64,000 nt of DNA from assembly GCF_000276665.1 (NCBI RefSeq), contig NW_004955469.1, positions 11,115,269 through 11,179,268 on the forward strand. Direction: 5' to 3'. This DNA comes from Chinchilla lanigera (lineage: Eukaryota; Chordata; Mammalia; Rodentia; Chinchillidae). A program made the position numbers and the translations under genes. The notes beneath the pieces were generated by a model that worked only from the letters and a program-made list of their open reading frames with translations, ran no database searches and was not told the origin of the DNA. Positions 1-13,265 of this stretch are shown one piece after another (position 1 is the stretch's first letter; the number at the start of each line of letters is the position of its first letter).

Positions 1-972
1 CACTGATATTCTAAATAAAAGCCAGAGCGTTCTCAGCATCGGGGCATTTTCTCTTCCAGAGGCTCCCTAATGGTTGGGTGCTCTCAGTTGAGAAATAGCC
101 TGCCTGGGCCTCTAAGTGACTGAACTGACTTTGCTCTCCAGGTAATCTTTTCCATCCTCTATGCTGCCTGCAGTCACTCACGGTGACAGGAAGCAGAGAT
201 ATCAGAGAGCATAATGCTAACATAAGCAACAAAGCAAAGTGAGGCAGGCTTGAGGCTGAGCTGCAATCCCTGTTTCCTCTGCTGAGGGTCTGCACTAGTC
301 CTTGAAGCTCTGGGAGCTGTTGGAGGAGAAGTTGGGGTTGTGGGCAGGGGAGGGAAGGAGATCCCCTCTTTCTTCCTCTTTTCCCTAAACAAACAAAATC
401 CCTTATTGTATTAAAAGTCATTTATGAATAAAAAGCTATAAGAATGGCTTTGTCTTGTTCTTATACATGCTACACGTTGAAAACATAGTCTAGAAGTCAT
501 TCACATCCACACTGTGTAAAGAACCCACAGACATGAAAATACTGAATAGTTATAGACAGCTGAATAAAGAAAAATCCATTAAGCACCGGGTTTCATTTGA
601 GGTGTACTGCAGAGTCCTTGAAGAAGAAACAAATCAATTAGTAATATACAGCACAGCGTTAAAACAATAGGTTAGACTGTGATTGTGTGGGTTTTATTAC
701 TGTTCCTAAGCCATCTCATCTGCTCAATTTGATGCAAAGAAATAAAGCATGATACAAAGGCAAATAAGTTCTCAACTATCACTGTTAATCACGACAATAA
801 AGATCTGCTTCTTGTTGAAGGTCTGTGTGTTGAAGCACTCATTGTTTCATGTGGACCATTTGTACCGTTTTGATTCTGATCCACAGAATTGAATTTTATC
901 CATAACCACTGGAGCTGGGGCATTCTGGGCTGTTTTGAAGGCTGTTTTAGATACCCTTAAATAAGAATTAAG

Positions 973-1063
973 CTGGGCATGGCAGTACACACCTGTAATC
1001 CCAGCACTCTGAGAAGCTGAGGCAGAAAGATCATAAGTTCAAGTCCAGCCTGACTATCACTCA
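973..1063 (+). mobile_element. B1-type (7SL-derived) SINE fragment
   Basis: GCTGGGCATGGC starts the piece and CACCTGTAATCCCAGCACT follows: the B1/Alu head with the internal pol III promoter. It breaks off after about 90 bp and is diverged. Confidence 0.85.
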
Positions 1064-1319
1064 CCCATCCATAAATGTATAAGATGCCATTCTTTACCAT
1101 AAATTGGAAAAAGGGACACCCCCTTTTTTGCATACATGATCAAACCCAAGTGTTCTCTTATTAGGGTAAAATGAAAACAAGGTACACACTTGTCATTGTG
1201 TGGTTAAACTATCACTATAACTTGTTCTAAATGCAAAAAAGAAAAACAATTTCTGTAAGTATGTAGTGGGGAATTATCGATTCTGTTTAATGACATATAA
1301 CAAGAGACTCTTCAACAAT

Positions 1320-1620
1320 GATAAAGATTAAACCTTTTAATTTTAAAGTAAAGCATACAGAAAAATGCCCAAAGCAGATATATTCTTACTTAATGAGTTA
1401 CTAAAAAGCAAAGGCCCATTTTAACCACTGCTTAGGTCAAGAAATAGAACTCTGCTAGTAACTTCATAAGACCTTCAATGGCCTCTACAATCTCAACTGT
1501 TTCTTTAATCCTAAAAGGAAGCACATCCTCCTAATCACTTCCTTGCATTTTTATCAATAGTTTTATCACTCTAGGTACTGTTCTCTAACCTGGCCAGTTA
1601 TAATTAAATTTTTATTTTTT
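1320..1620 (+). mobile_element. Possible old L1 3' region
   Basis: The run around 1420-1460 (taaccactgcttaggtcaag, then aaatagaac) resembles a block found in L1M-type 3' sequences. The rest is too diverged to be sure. Confidence 0.35.
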
Positions 1621-1923
1621 ATTTCCTTAAGTCTGTAGAATCCTCCTATTCGCCTACCTTTTCCTTATGGTATCATTTGAAGAATCTTAATCATTTGACC
1701 TGTGATGTTTCCCAGAGTGTGAATTTTGTTCACTGAATCACCAAGGTCCAGTTCAACGTGTTCGTCTGTCCAGTAAATTACCAACCAGATCTCTTTGCCA
1801 GATTTTAGATGATGTTTCTTCATTGGGAGGTACTTACTATCTGATTATTGTTTCCTTTTTTGATGACTTGCTGAAGCTCAATGCATAAAACCATTTATTT
1901 ACTGGGAGTTACAAAGCAGTGCT

Positions 1924-2103
1924 ATTTTTTGGGGGTGGCGGAGGGGTTACTAGGGATTGAACCCAGGGCCTTCATACTAAGCTATACCCCTAACTCTTTT
2001 TTATTTTTTGGAGACGGGGCTTTGCTAAAGTTGTCAAACTCCCAATCCTCTTGTCTCAGCCTCCCAAGTAGCTGGATTACAGGTATGCACCATTGCACCC
2101 AGC
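1924..2103 (-). mobile_element. B1-ID dimeric SINE
   Basis: Read on the plus strand it goes from an ID-like part (gggattgaacccagggcc, the reversed B box) through a T-rich linker to a reversed B1 (cctcagcctcccaagtagct, ggattacaggtatgcacc). This fused layout is typical of squirrel-related and some other rodents. Confidence 0.85.
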
Positions 2104-2345
2104 AATACATTTTAATTATATCTTTCTTCTCATTATTAGTTGGTACATATTTAAAAAGAGATGCACTCCCTCTTTTACAATTTGGTTACTCAGTGATTTA
2201 GCTCACGTAGACAAGACAGTACAAATGTTTAAGTCTCTTTCCTTATTTACATTTCTCAAAATATGGAATTTGTGCTCTATCACCCTCTAAAGTTGCCTAG
2301 TTAATTTTGTATATTATTATGAATCCATGAATTTAAACAGATTTT

Positions 2346-2519
2346 CTTTCTTTTTGGTGGTACTGAGGATTGAACCCTGGGACACTATTATTGCTAAGCT
2401 ATATTTCTTACTTCTTGGATTTGGAAAGAGTCTTGCTAAACTGCCCAGGATGGCATCAAACTTGTTATTCTCCTGCCTCAGCCTCCTGAATTACAGGTAT
2501 GAGACATGGTGCCTGGCTA
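2346..2519 (-). mobile_element. B1-ID dimeric SINE
   Basis: Same layout as the element 240 bp upstream: reversed ID part (gaggattgaaccctggga) followed by a reversed B1 (cctgcctcagcctcctgaat, tacaggtatgaga). More decayed than its neighbour. Confidence 0.8.
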
Positions 2520-2817
2520 GTTTTGAGTTTTAATTAATTACAATTATTATCCTTTGGAAGCTTAAATTGTCATATATTTGGTAAGTAAGAGTTTCTGTAA
2601 TTCTTTTGATATAACCCTAGAAGACTTTTACAGCTTCCTTGTTATATAGTATGACAGTGTGCTTTCCCTAGACCAAGAATCAGACATTTTTCTCGAAAGC
2701 CTTGGTTTCCTTTAATGGCAAGAGGTATTTTAAGTATAAAATCTGGGTGCAATGACAGCTTATTGCTGCTAGCTTGGTGATTGTTTCTTGGCTGCTCTAG
2801 AGAAGAGGGCTAGGAAC

Positions 2818-2900
2818 TATACATATGTATACATGTATATCAGTATAAACATACATATGCATGAAATATACATACATATGCCTCATGATTACATATTGAT
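2818..2900. repeat. TA/CA-rich low-complexity stretch
   Basis: Repeated atacatatg-type units with many short palindromes. A degenerate (TACA)n/(TA)n repeat. Confidence 0.6.
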
Positions 2901-3044
2901 CCTTTTAATTCATATTCAGTACTATGGAGCTTTTAATTTAACTGCTTCTATATTACATCTGTATTTCCTTCTCCAAATTGAGAATCATAAGATTATGTTC
3001 TCAAGAACATAAACGATAAAAAGTTAGAATATCTTGTAATTATT

Positions 3045-3129
3045 TTTTTCCTCTGATACTGAAAATCGAACTCATGACCTTCTGCTTGCCGGGCAGGTGC
3101 TGTGCCGCTGAGCTAAATCCCCAGCCCCA
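3045..3129 (-). mobile_element. ID SINE with 14-bp target duplication
   Basis: Reversed tRNA-Ala-like sequence: gaactcatgacctt (B box side), then ctgagctaaatccccagccc (A box side). The duplicated target atcttgtaattatt is at 3031-3044 and 3130-3143, exact in both copies, so this is a fairly young retroposition. Confidence 0.92.
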
Positions 3130-5419
3130 ATCTTGTAATTATTAATTTACATTATCTTTCCTTATACACATAGCAGTGTCAGAGTAACAATAGCTATTCT
3201 ACTACCATGATTATTAATATAAAAATTGAGAGCAATTAAAAATCTTTCATATATATGTACCTCATTCTCCTATCATGTCTTGTAGTTGCATAGCTACACA
3301 GTTTGGGCAGATGGTTATTACACATTATACTCATTTCTCTTCAACCCTTATTTAGTCTTAGTTCTATAGTACCATATGACTAATGATCTTGTCAATTCTT
3401 GTATTGATATTTCCCATTATTTTTGTTATCTGCATTTTGGTTTTAAGCAGAAAGAAATGATGGTAGTAATAGCCACTGAGTTCTTCATGTTGATAATACT
3501 TCTTTTAGAGTACATTAAATTTGCCACTTTATTTTCCTCTGATTGGAAGTGTTACCACCCTAACAAAAAGCCTACAATAATGTAAACTTTCTTCTCCCGT
3601 AAATCACTTGCTGTGTGCCCTAGGGGCCCAAAATACTCTTTTGCTTTTTCTTTAAAGTTCAGCAATTTTGCCAGACTATGCTTTGATATTGCTCATTCTG
3701 TGCCAATATTCCTAGATGTACAGTGTACTTATTTAGTAGGAAGTTTTATTAAGGACATTTGCCTTGGCTTGTACCTTTATTAAGTATGTGTTTTGTGCCA
3801 GTTTTTTTGTTTACTTCATCAGGTGTTACTATTAGCTGTATGTATGTTGGATCTTCTTTGGTTATCTTTGATGTATGTCATTTTTTTATTTTAAAATATG
3901 TCCTCACCTTACTTTCTATTTTGTGTAAGAATTTAAGAACTCTTTCATTTGGTCTTCATTTTCATTCCTTCTAGTTTACTATTTCATTTCTGTAAAACAT
4001 GTTTTATTTCAAATTCTTTTCTGAGTTAGATCACATACTTTTTGAGTTATCATTGTCTTAGTTGTTTTTAGCTCATTTTGGAATAGAAGCTTATTCCATG
4101 AGCAGGTATTTCTGGTATTCTTTATTTTCTGTAGAGGTGTTATTCTGCCCTCTTTGCTCATTATTATAACTGTGCATGGGATTTGACTTTGGTACCTTTC
4201 TGCTATCCATTTTATGTGAAATTAGCTTTCCTGGACTTATAGGTTCAACAGGCTTTCTAACTTCACAGAGCACCCCCCACCCCCAACCTGTGTAGTTTTG
4301 GTGAGCATGACAGTGCTCTCTGAGATTTCTCACTTTTCTCTGGACAGTCATTCCTTTACATTCTCCCTCTTTCTATCTCCCTTCCATTATCCCTGCCCTT
4401 CTCAATGCTGATTTAACTCCCAGGAATTCCTTCTAAATATGCACACTTTCCTGGGGAGGAAGTTTGGTGGACAGACCATCCTGGCCTCTTTAGATCTTAC
4501 CTTGGGCCTCCACATTCACATCTCCCAGGAATGGGAAAAGCCTTTCCTCATTCCAGCAGCTGTTCTCAGATGACTTTCTACCCTCTCTTCTCCTTTCTCT
4601 TGTACTGTGACCATACAGGTCTGCTGGTCAACATGTGAAGTGATACTTTGTCATCACTCATTTGTGTTTTGAGGATCTTAAGGGAATAATTTATCAACAA
4701 ATTTTGTTGTAAATGTCCAAGGATTTTTAACTTTGATATAGGATTGTGGTTTTATGTGGGGATTCAGAGAGATTAAAAAACTGTAATGTTCCAACCATCA
4801 CTGCCCTTTTTACAGAGTCCTTGAAAAATATTTTACATGTTGAAAAAAATCATAGCTTTGCTATGATCAGTCTCTTTATAGCATCCATCTGGTCAGATCC
4901 CTCACCTTCATTTCTACTCCTGGGGTGGCAGGGTTGTCAGTACACCTCAGGGACATCTCCAGTGAGCATGGCCTTGATCCTCCTGCTATGTCATGTTCTG
5001 CCATTTTTTTGCATATGGACCACTAAATGTTATTTAATCTTTTCTTGATAGCACCACCTAGACTTAATGAGTTATTTAGGGTTATTTAATGTTTCACTAA
5101 GTGATCCTAGGTGTAAACATTTTACATGAACTAATGTTTTTTTCTCCCTCTGCTTTCTCCAAACTTCAGCATGTCCTTTTATGATTAAATCTTATCTAGC
5201 ACCCAATGTCAGGCGAGGCTGTGAGAACACCCTCCCGCCTCTGTGAAGGCTGTGACGGCGGAAGGGTACCCAGCCTTCAATTCACAACACTGGAATGTAT
5301 TTTTATTTTGGGATCCATAGTTGGTGGATGGTGGAGGGTACCTCAGATAAAAGGATATTGTTATGATTCTCAGTGACCAGAGTTGGGAATATTTAGACCT
5401 TCAAGTTCAATATATTTAA

Positions 5420-5580
5420 TCACAGTACATTTGTGCAGCATTTCCATCCTCCAGTAATCTTAGCTCCTTACAATCCTGTTAGGTCAGTAGATAAGGGAAG
5501 GGGAAGGATTACTTTTATCTTATAAATAGTGAATCACGTGGGAAAGTTAAACAATAGGTTTGTGATTACAGAGCAAACCT
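5420..5580 (-). mobile_element. MIR-like fragment
   Basis: The order 'ctccttacaatcctgttaggt', 'gggaaagttaaacaatag' and 'acagagc' follows the reverse-strand MIR core. Diverged. Confidence 0.4.
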
Positions 5581-5683
5581 TAGGTTGAGTGAGATGGGAG
5601 TGTCACAGCTGCTCTTTCTACAACAGTGTTCAGTTGAATTTTTTTCATTGTTTTCATACTTTCTCAGGCTGCACTTATTTACA

Positions 5684-5790
5684 CATGTGTGTGGGTGCAC
5701 ACATACACATACACTTACATGTGCTTGAGCGCACACCTGTGCCTGTCTATGCATGTGTCTGTTTGCAAGTGCACATGTGAACACACTCAA
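5684..5790. repeat. Degenerate TG/CA repeat
   Basis: Alternating purine-pyrimidine DNA (acacatgtgtgtgggtgcac and similar), interrupted. Gives spurious Cys/His/Val-rich open frames on both strands. Confidence 0.65.
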
Positions 5791-8700
5791 CTTTCTCACC
5801 TCCAGTCCTGTCCATTTACACAAAGCTTTCTGGTCATTTGTTTCTTGTTCTTTCTTGCTGATGGAAAGTGAAGGTGGTAACAGTAGTTATAACACCAGCC
5901 CTCCCTTTCATTAGATGTGCTCCCACACACGGTCTCATTGTTACTTTTACATCTTGATTTCCTTTGCTTCATATGCAGTTCTAGACAGGTGAGATGCCTG
6001 ATAATGCTGAGGTATCCCAGGGAACAAAGACCAGAGGTCTGTGTCCTTTTCTGCTGGGTGGTGGAGAGAGGAACTGCCAGTAAGCTGCTTCCCCATTACC
6101 AGGGCAGCAAGTCAGTGCTGTTGAAATAAAAGCTGCTTTCAGGACTGAATTACCCTAAACAGCTCTGATACCAAGGGATCTGTGGGAGTTTAATGGCTCC
6201 TGTGATGGTTGCTGTGCTCTGTTCTCAGCCACCCCCTGCTCCCCGAGGGAAAGCCAGTGACGCATGGGAGAAGAGAAAGGTCAAAGAAAAAACACTATCC
6301 TGAAAGCAGAGCTGTAAAAATTAAGTTAAGGCAGACTTAGGGGCTAATTTGGTTACTCTCAAGTTGGCTTTAGGCCAGAGCTATGCTAAAGAAGTATTTG
6401 ATATTGACATAGGGACTAGGGAGTCACCCATCTGCTGGGGACACATAATGGATATGGTGTTGAGGCTTAAGTGGGAAGTAGTGGTGGTTCAAATACCAGC
6501 TTTGCCTATTCAAGTCCCAAGAGTCACAGACTTCTTCCTTGTATTTCTCTATGCAGACCAGGAGCAAGACAACCTGACTTAGTGTTTCACCATCTGGGCT
6601 GTGTCATTAGGATTCACTGTCTCACAGGAGAAGCAACAGTGGGTAAGACCACATCTCTCTCACTGCTTTATTCTCAGTAGCTTTTGCTTGTTTAGCCTGG
6701 ATTTACAAAGACTGGAGTCCTCACAAAGCCCTTAGGGTGGTAATACCTCTGGCAGATGGGCAGTAGAGGTACAGAAAGCCCAACTGGTCAGAGGATTTGG
6801 AATTAGAAAGAACAAATGCTCTGACTGCCAGTTCTGGGTCCCAGAGCTCTAAGCTGAATTAGGGAACCAGACACACCGGAGAGGCTAAGAAATCCCAAGG
6901 TCAAGGGCTGAAAGGAAAGCAGTAGGGGAGCATTAGGACCAAGAGGAGATGGCAAAGTATATGAGGCTAGAAGGCCAGAGCAAAGATAGGGAGAGATGGA
7001 TGTCTTATTCCTGCCTGCTATGCAGTTATGGTAGCTGGAGATACAACAGTCATTATGCAACCAAAAGGCCAAGACAACTGCAGAGATGTGAGTTTTAATA
7101 TGACCAGGCACTGAAATAATGAACACTTGCAGGATCCCTGAATTTGCATTAGTGGTTGTCTATGAAACAATTTTTGTTATGGGACTGGACCCTTCCTTGG
7201 GCTTCCAGTCATGGGCAGGGTCCTACTTCAACCTGAATGGAGCCTCCCAGCATCAAGACTTCCTATCTCCTTGCAATGAAAATACCACTAACCAGAGGAT
7301 CCTGCTGCTGTTCCTCAAATAACAACGCAAGTAGACTGAGACCAGGTTCCCAAGCTTCTTTAGATACAGTCCAAGCACCTGAGTCACTCTCACTGCCCAG
7401 TCTGCTCAGGTCAGGTGGGCTCTCCTTTCTCCAGGGCTTCATACTCCGTTATGGTCCAGTACACTCTAGCTTATAAGGTTGTAGCTACGTTGTAGAGGAA
7501 CTTGAAGATTTCCCTAGGCCATACCAGCCTTGGAGGAACAATTAGGACACTAATATTAGGAACTGATAGTATTCTCCTGTTCTGCTCTGGAACACACTTG
7601 AAGGGCCCTGTTTTCTTGCTCCATTATCATAACACACCACAATACTTGGCCACTGTTACCTCTGTTCCCTTAACTTGATTCCCTTTTTTCTTAGCACATC
7701 GCTGTTTGAAACTATGTCATCTGTCTTCCTGATTAGCATGTAGCTCCACAAGAGCTGGGCTCAGCCTGCTTTGTTCCCTGCTTTGTGTCCAGAACCTAAA
7801 AGAAAGACAACTCCCCCAAAGCAAAATAGAAGAGAGCAGGCTACATACAAGCCCCCAGCCCCACTTGAGTGGTCAGACGGGGAGGCCATGCATACTGGGG
7901 GGTCAATAGGAGTTTCAGCCCTTTGGAAAACCTATGTTTCTAATAGAGAGTAGAGGCAAGCCAATTGGAGGAGTTCTGGTACAATAAATAGATGTCCGCT
8001 GGAACCCACTTTGTTTCTTACCCACGGTATACTTGTTTGATCTTGCTCGATTACACACAGACACACACACAATGCAGGCAGACTGTAGTCTTCGAAAAAG
8101 CATTCAAGTCCCCTTGCTTAGCAGTGGGGACTCTCCATTCGCTTGATCGCTGATAGTACCGATTAGCTGGTAGACTAAACGGATTACTTAATTGGATCAA
8201 TATCTTAGAGGTGGTTAAAGGGAAAGAAATAGTCTTCTTTTCCAGGTAGTTGTTTGAGACCTGGGGAGTTTTTCTGATTCTCATTTAGACTGTTAGACAA
8301 TCCCAAGGTACACCTTATTTTCCTTACATGCTAACATTAATCTGGCGCATGATCATTAAATCCATCAGTCACTTACTGAAAAATAATAATTAGCTGAACA
8401 AAATTGCTCTCATCTTATTATGAAGTCCCTATCAATATTCACTATGAAAATAAGTCAGGCATCTGCAATCTAGTCACTTGGGATTTGTTTGAAAAAAAAT
8501 TCATGGAGATGGTCCTGGAGTTTCCATGATTTCCAACATCTTAACAAGCTTTGGAAGACCAAAGACTCTCTTTCAATTAATATTGACACATACGTCCTTT
8601 TGGGGAATCCTCTATCCATGCCCACCCCCCTAGTCATTTATTTTTCTCCAGTATAGTTTGATCTTGCAAATTCATGATTGATTGTGTCTGGGAATTCACT

Positions 8701-9650
8701 GACTAAGAGGACCCAAAATGCAAGATACCCTCCCCTTTCTCCTAGGAATGAGGGAGCTGACTTCAAATTTTTTATGTATTTTGGTAAGAATGCTAACATC
8801 ACAGCATTTTATATTAGTATATTGTTTTATACCTTTCAAAGCCTGTCAGAAATGCTCACTACCATAGTTAGCTCCGAGACAGAACCCTGGGCCCTCGGAC
8901 CCTGCCAACCCGGGAACTGTCTTGCTATTACGTGGCTCTCAGCAGATGTTTTGTGAAGACTTCAGCACCTGTGTCATGTTCAACATACAGGCCTGAGCTT
9001 GATTCTGAGAATTCTGCCCATCAGAATCCCAGGGGCTCTCAGAAGATCTGGGTGATGGCGTGATCTCTGTTACAAAAAAGCCACTGCAGGGAAACCCTAA
9101 AACGATCCCATTTCCCAGTATTCACAGCCTCTGTGAGCCCCTACCTTTGACTAAGGCTGAAACATGTGAATTGCTCCTACCATTGAATGAGCAAAGCTGA
9201 TGGGACATTATTTTCATGATTGTAAGATTATCACTTGTCTTGCTAGTAGACTTTCCCTCTCTTTTTCTTTTTCTCACCCTCCTTTCTTCCCACTTTTCAC
9301 TAGCTAATAAAGCTGCTATGGTGGGGAAGAACTGAGAGTGGCCTCTAGATACTTAGAATTCAGGCTTTTTGTCCAATAGCCTCCAGGAACTGCTTGGGAG
9401 TGAGTCCTCCCCAGCCAAACTTTCAGAGGAGACCCAGCCCTGGATAACACTTGACTGGAGTCCTTACTTAAGAGAGACTGTGAAGCAGAACTACTGCTCG
9501 GCAGTGCCTACGTCCTAAGCACAGAAACCGATGGGGTTGTTCTAAGCCACAGTGTTTACGGTAAATTGTTTTGAAGTGATGATTATCCTGCCACCCCAAA
9601 GCCCCTGCAACACAGCCAATATTTTCCTTGGCTTCCTCTCTCATACTTTT

Positions 9651-9768
9651 CTTTGAGAGAGGTTCTCACTAAGTCATTAAGTTGTCCAGGCTGGGCTTGA
9701 ACTTGTGATCCTCCTGCTTCAGTCTTCCAGAGAGCTAGGATTATGGGCCTGAGCCACTGTACCCACCT
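9651..9768 (-). mobile_element. B1 SINE
   Basis: Reversed B1: gagagaggttctcacta, then ccaggctgggcttgaactt, gatcctcctgcttcagtctt, ending in gagccactgtaccca. Confidence 0.85.
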
Positions 9769-11144
9769 TCTTCATCTTTTTGTAAGCGCCCAGCAAGGAG
9801 GATACAGTGGCGCTGAGTTCTGCCCTGGGATCCATGGGATTCTGAGGAACAGAATTCCCAGAACTGAGCTCTGTCCTCCTTGACTCAGGTGATAGCTTTC
9901 CCACTTCTTGTTTCTTTCCCTCTTGGCAGAGCTGGGGCAAGTAGAGAAGATCCCCTTGTGTCATCAAAGAGTAATATTTCAGCTGTTCTCATCCTAAGAT
10001 CCTCTGTCCAGCTCTGGCCCAGATGAATTTTAAAACTAATACTTCTCTGTCAAGGCCACAAGCCCGCTATAAAAAGCAGGGAGTGGAATAGGCTTGGGGA
10101 GGGGAGGGGAGCTGCAGGGTTGGTTTACAGGCAGAAGCAGCGAGCCTGGGGGAAGAATGATGATTGAAAGCGGTCTTCCTAAACAAGTACTTAACATACT
10201 TGCGCGGAAGGAAGAGCCCTTTGTGCTCTGTTAGTCTTTGAGCTAAATGATCTTAATCAAGGCGTGCTGAGTCCAGAGTTCCTGGATCATTTATTGTATC
10301 CTACTTATGTAACCTTTCACCAAAGCAAATGGGGAAAAACAACATGTTTTCTCAGGCCAGCCAAGAGGGAGGAAGGCAGAGGCTTCTGTCTGCTGCTCAG
10401 GGGAGCGTAAGCCCCTTGAATGGCATTAAGGCATTTTCCCTGAAGCTTTGCTGAATGTCCATCAGAGCTGTCTGGAAAGTTCTGAAGTAACAGTATAGAG
10501 GCCTTGCATTCTCCCAGGGCCCTGGATTTCCTTTTGAAAATGATGATTGGTTCAGGATAATTTGCAATGCAAGCTAGGGGAGGGCAAAGTCAGGCTTGTG
10601 GAGGTGAGCATGGCCCTAATTCTCAGTGGGATCAGAATAATGGCATCCAGTAGGGCTCACGTGGGCTCTGGGTAGTGTGCTCTGAAAGAACAGCCCTTGG
10701 CTTATTCCCAGCCACAGGCCCCGAGGCACCCAGCTCAAGTTTGGCACACAGTAGGCACTCAACACATGCTTGTTAGACTGAACTCAGCTTGTTACGGATT
10801 CTTCTTCCAGGATTGAGATTCAGGGAAGACAGTGCTGCTGGATGCGGCAGACACTGAGTGAAATCACCTGAATGGAACGAGAAACTGGCCAATTTGGATG
10901 CAGCCAGGGCTTCTCCCTTGATCAACGGTTGCGAGGTGTTAGTTATTGCTCTCAGTGGGCAGGCATGTAGAGTGGGAGGGCTTTGGAGCCAGCAACCTTG
11001 CCTTTGAGCCCCAGCTCTGCAGTGGGATGGTAGGGCTGGTCCCCTACCTTCTGCTCTTCCGTCTCCTCTGAAATGGTGAAAACAATGATGGTTTCTGCGG
11101 CTCAATACAGCAGGGGCCTCTCCATGCCCTTGGCATGTGCAGTA

Positions 11145-11342
11145 CAGTGACACCTAAGTTCACGAACTCTTCTGTTTGCGAACAATTCAGTTCACAGACA
11201 GAAGCATTCGGCAAAGTTTTGCTTCCATTCACAGACTCTATATTGAGTGATGAACATGACTGAGGCCATCTTCCACATACAAATACAGCCATGTTCCCCA
11301 GAACCATGGAACAAATTAAATTCATGAACTGAGGCACCACTG
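11145..11342. mobile_element. Tigger-type MITE with TIRs and TA target sites
   Basis: The left end cagtgacacctaagttcacg and the right end (reverse complement cagtggtgcctcagttcatg) form imperfect terminal inverted repeats of about 24 bp. TA dinucleotides flank the element at 11143-11144 and 11343-11344. The interior has the 'gttcacgaactc' and 'cggcaaagttttgcttccat' motifs of Tigger (pogo/Tc1-mariner) derivatives. At 198 bp it has no transposase and was moved in trans. Confidence 0.8.
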
Positions 11343-11410
11343 TATTAATTTACGCAATCCCTATGTCACACCTACGAGATGTAACTACTAAGTACTAGTA
11401 ATATAAATAC

Positions 11411-11598
11411 CCCCCTTTTTGAGGTACTGAGGACTCAACTCAGGGCCTTCACTCTGAACTCTATCCCTAGCCTTTTTTATTTTGAAACAGGATCTCTCTA
11501 GACTGCTATATTGCCCAGACTGGGCGTAAATTTTTGATCCTCCTGCCTCAGCCTCCCAGAGTGCATGGATTGCAGGAGTATGCTACCACATCTAGCTT
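11411..11598 (-). mobile_element. B1-ID dimeric SINE
   Basis: Reversed ID part (gaggactcaactcagggcc) followed by T-rich linker and reversed B1 (cctgcctcagcctcccagag, ending ctaccacatctagct). Confidence 0.87.
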
Positions 11599-12869
11599 AA
11601 ACAGTATTTTTTGATAAGAGGAAACAAAGGCATAGGTACTGTAGGAGAAGGGAATTGTGTAAAGTGAGTGGTACAGCTGAGATTTAGACATAGACAGTCT
11701 TAAAAACTATATTCTATTGTACCTCGTGGTGATGTCAACCCTCAGGGTTCTGTCAGAATCGAAGGAGAGAGATACTGAATGCACTTAGAAATGGCCAGCC
11801 AGTGTACAAGTGAAAATATGTGACCTATAGATGGAGGAACATACGCCAGGAAGCTCTGTTGCCACAGAGCCGCTCAGCCTTCAACCCAGCATTCAGCTGC
11901 ACCCCATCACTGTCAGGAGGTCCCTGGGGAAACGCTTTCCTTCCTTGGCCCCCATGCTGACCCTGGTCCTTGGAGCTGGCTGCCTGTGGGGATGCTGACT
12001 AGCTCTCCAGTGTGCAGAGCATCTTCCACAGGCAGAGCCTTGTTTGCGTAATGGGAATCATGAATCACGAATTAGTTCCACATCGCCTCTCCTCATGGAG
12101 CACCACCACACTAGTTCCCAGGCAGGGCAGACGCACCCAAATGAAGAGTGATGTGCTCATTGAGAGGGTGCTGGACGCATGGCAGTGCCTGGGAACCTGG
12201 GAGCTGTGCTAAGGCGTGCTATAAACAGGTGATAATCTAAAATTAGCAGAATAAGAGAGCACACCGCACATGGTTAAGCAGCAGGGAACTGAGGAGGGGA
12301 ATGGACCGTACCCGAACAGGTTCCAAGAGCCCCAAGTGTGCCACTCCTTAACGAGCTGCTCCCCTCAATTGAACGGGCGCTGACAGAGCACTTCTAAGCA
12401 CACCCACGAAGGTGGGGTGCACAGAGGAATGCCAACTAGTGGCAGTTATCAGCTCCCTGTATGTGTATGGGTATACTGCTCCCCTGGTATGCTACCTTGA
12501 CAGTTAGTAAAGAGGCAGATGTACCCTGTTTAAGCAGAAACATAAGAAGCAGTTTTTCAGATGAAAGAAATCCACTTACAACACCCATTCCATGATGGGG
12601 TCCCTCTAAGATTACTTTACCACAACTTTGCCCTTCTAGATGTTACATCTGGCTTAGAAAACTACTTTTTGTGTGATTTTTTTTTTTTTTAAAAGAAACA
12701 TGTTCTTTAATAGATGATAGGAAAAAGGGAGGTAGAACTTTTGGAGATGGGAAGAGAAGAGGAACTAAAAAGATTTAAGCTGCAGTATGTGTATGTACCA
12801 CTCCTCATGATGATTGTGTTCATATGCATCCCTAATATAGACTAAAAAAGGGAACACATTCTCTAACTT

Positions 12870-13030
12870 TTTATAAGAGTTGTATAACTTAGGACACATT
12901 ACTTAACCTCTCCAGACCTCAGTCTGCTTGTCTTAGAAAAGGGATAATGTTATAGCATCAGTGAATGAGACAATGAGTGAATGAGCTTAGCACACTTCCT
13001 GGTACCAGCAATGCTCACAGAACAAAAGTT
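12870..13030 (+). mobile_element. MIR SINE
   Basis: MIR core: tacttaacctctccagacct, then cagtctgcttgtctt, and the tail tgagcttagcacacttcctg. Confidence 0.7.
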
Positions 13031-13180
13031 ATCCTTGCCGTATGGAAGGGCATCAACATAACGGCAGGCCTTTGCTCTCTGGAAGATGGAATCTTAAAAT
13101 GTGAGCTATGAGCCCACTTCATGCCCTTTCCAAGGTGCAGGCTGCTGGTCTGTCATGAGGAGGTCAAGTTGCAGTCCTGA

Positions 13181-13265
13181 AGTTTTTTTTTGGTATCAGA
13201 AATTGAGCTCAAGACCTTGTACTTGCTAGGCAGGTGCTGTGCCACTGAGCTATACCCCCAGCCCA
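13181..13265 (-). mobile_element. ID SINE with short target duplication
   Basis: Reversed ID: ttggtatcagaaattgagct, then ctgagctatacccccagccc. The target cagtcctga is repeated at 13172-13180 and 13266-13274. Confidence 0.9.

Noticed and set aside
1..900. ALK exon 12 near the window start
   Set aside because: No minus-strand frame resembles the expected VHWLFTTCGASGPHG segment; the minus-strand frames at 11-421 have no recognisable domain and no splice support.
5205..5290. GC-rich patch as a CpG-island promoter
   Set aside because: It is under 100 bp with only a few CpGs and no promoter elements; too small to claim.
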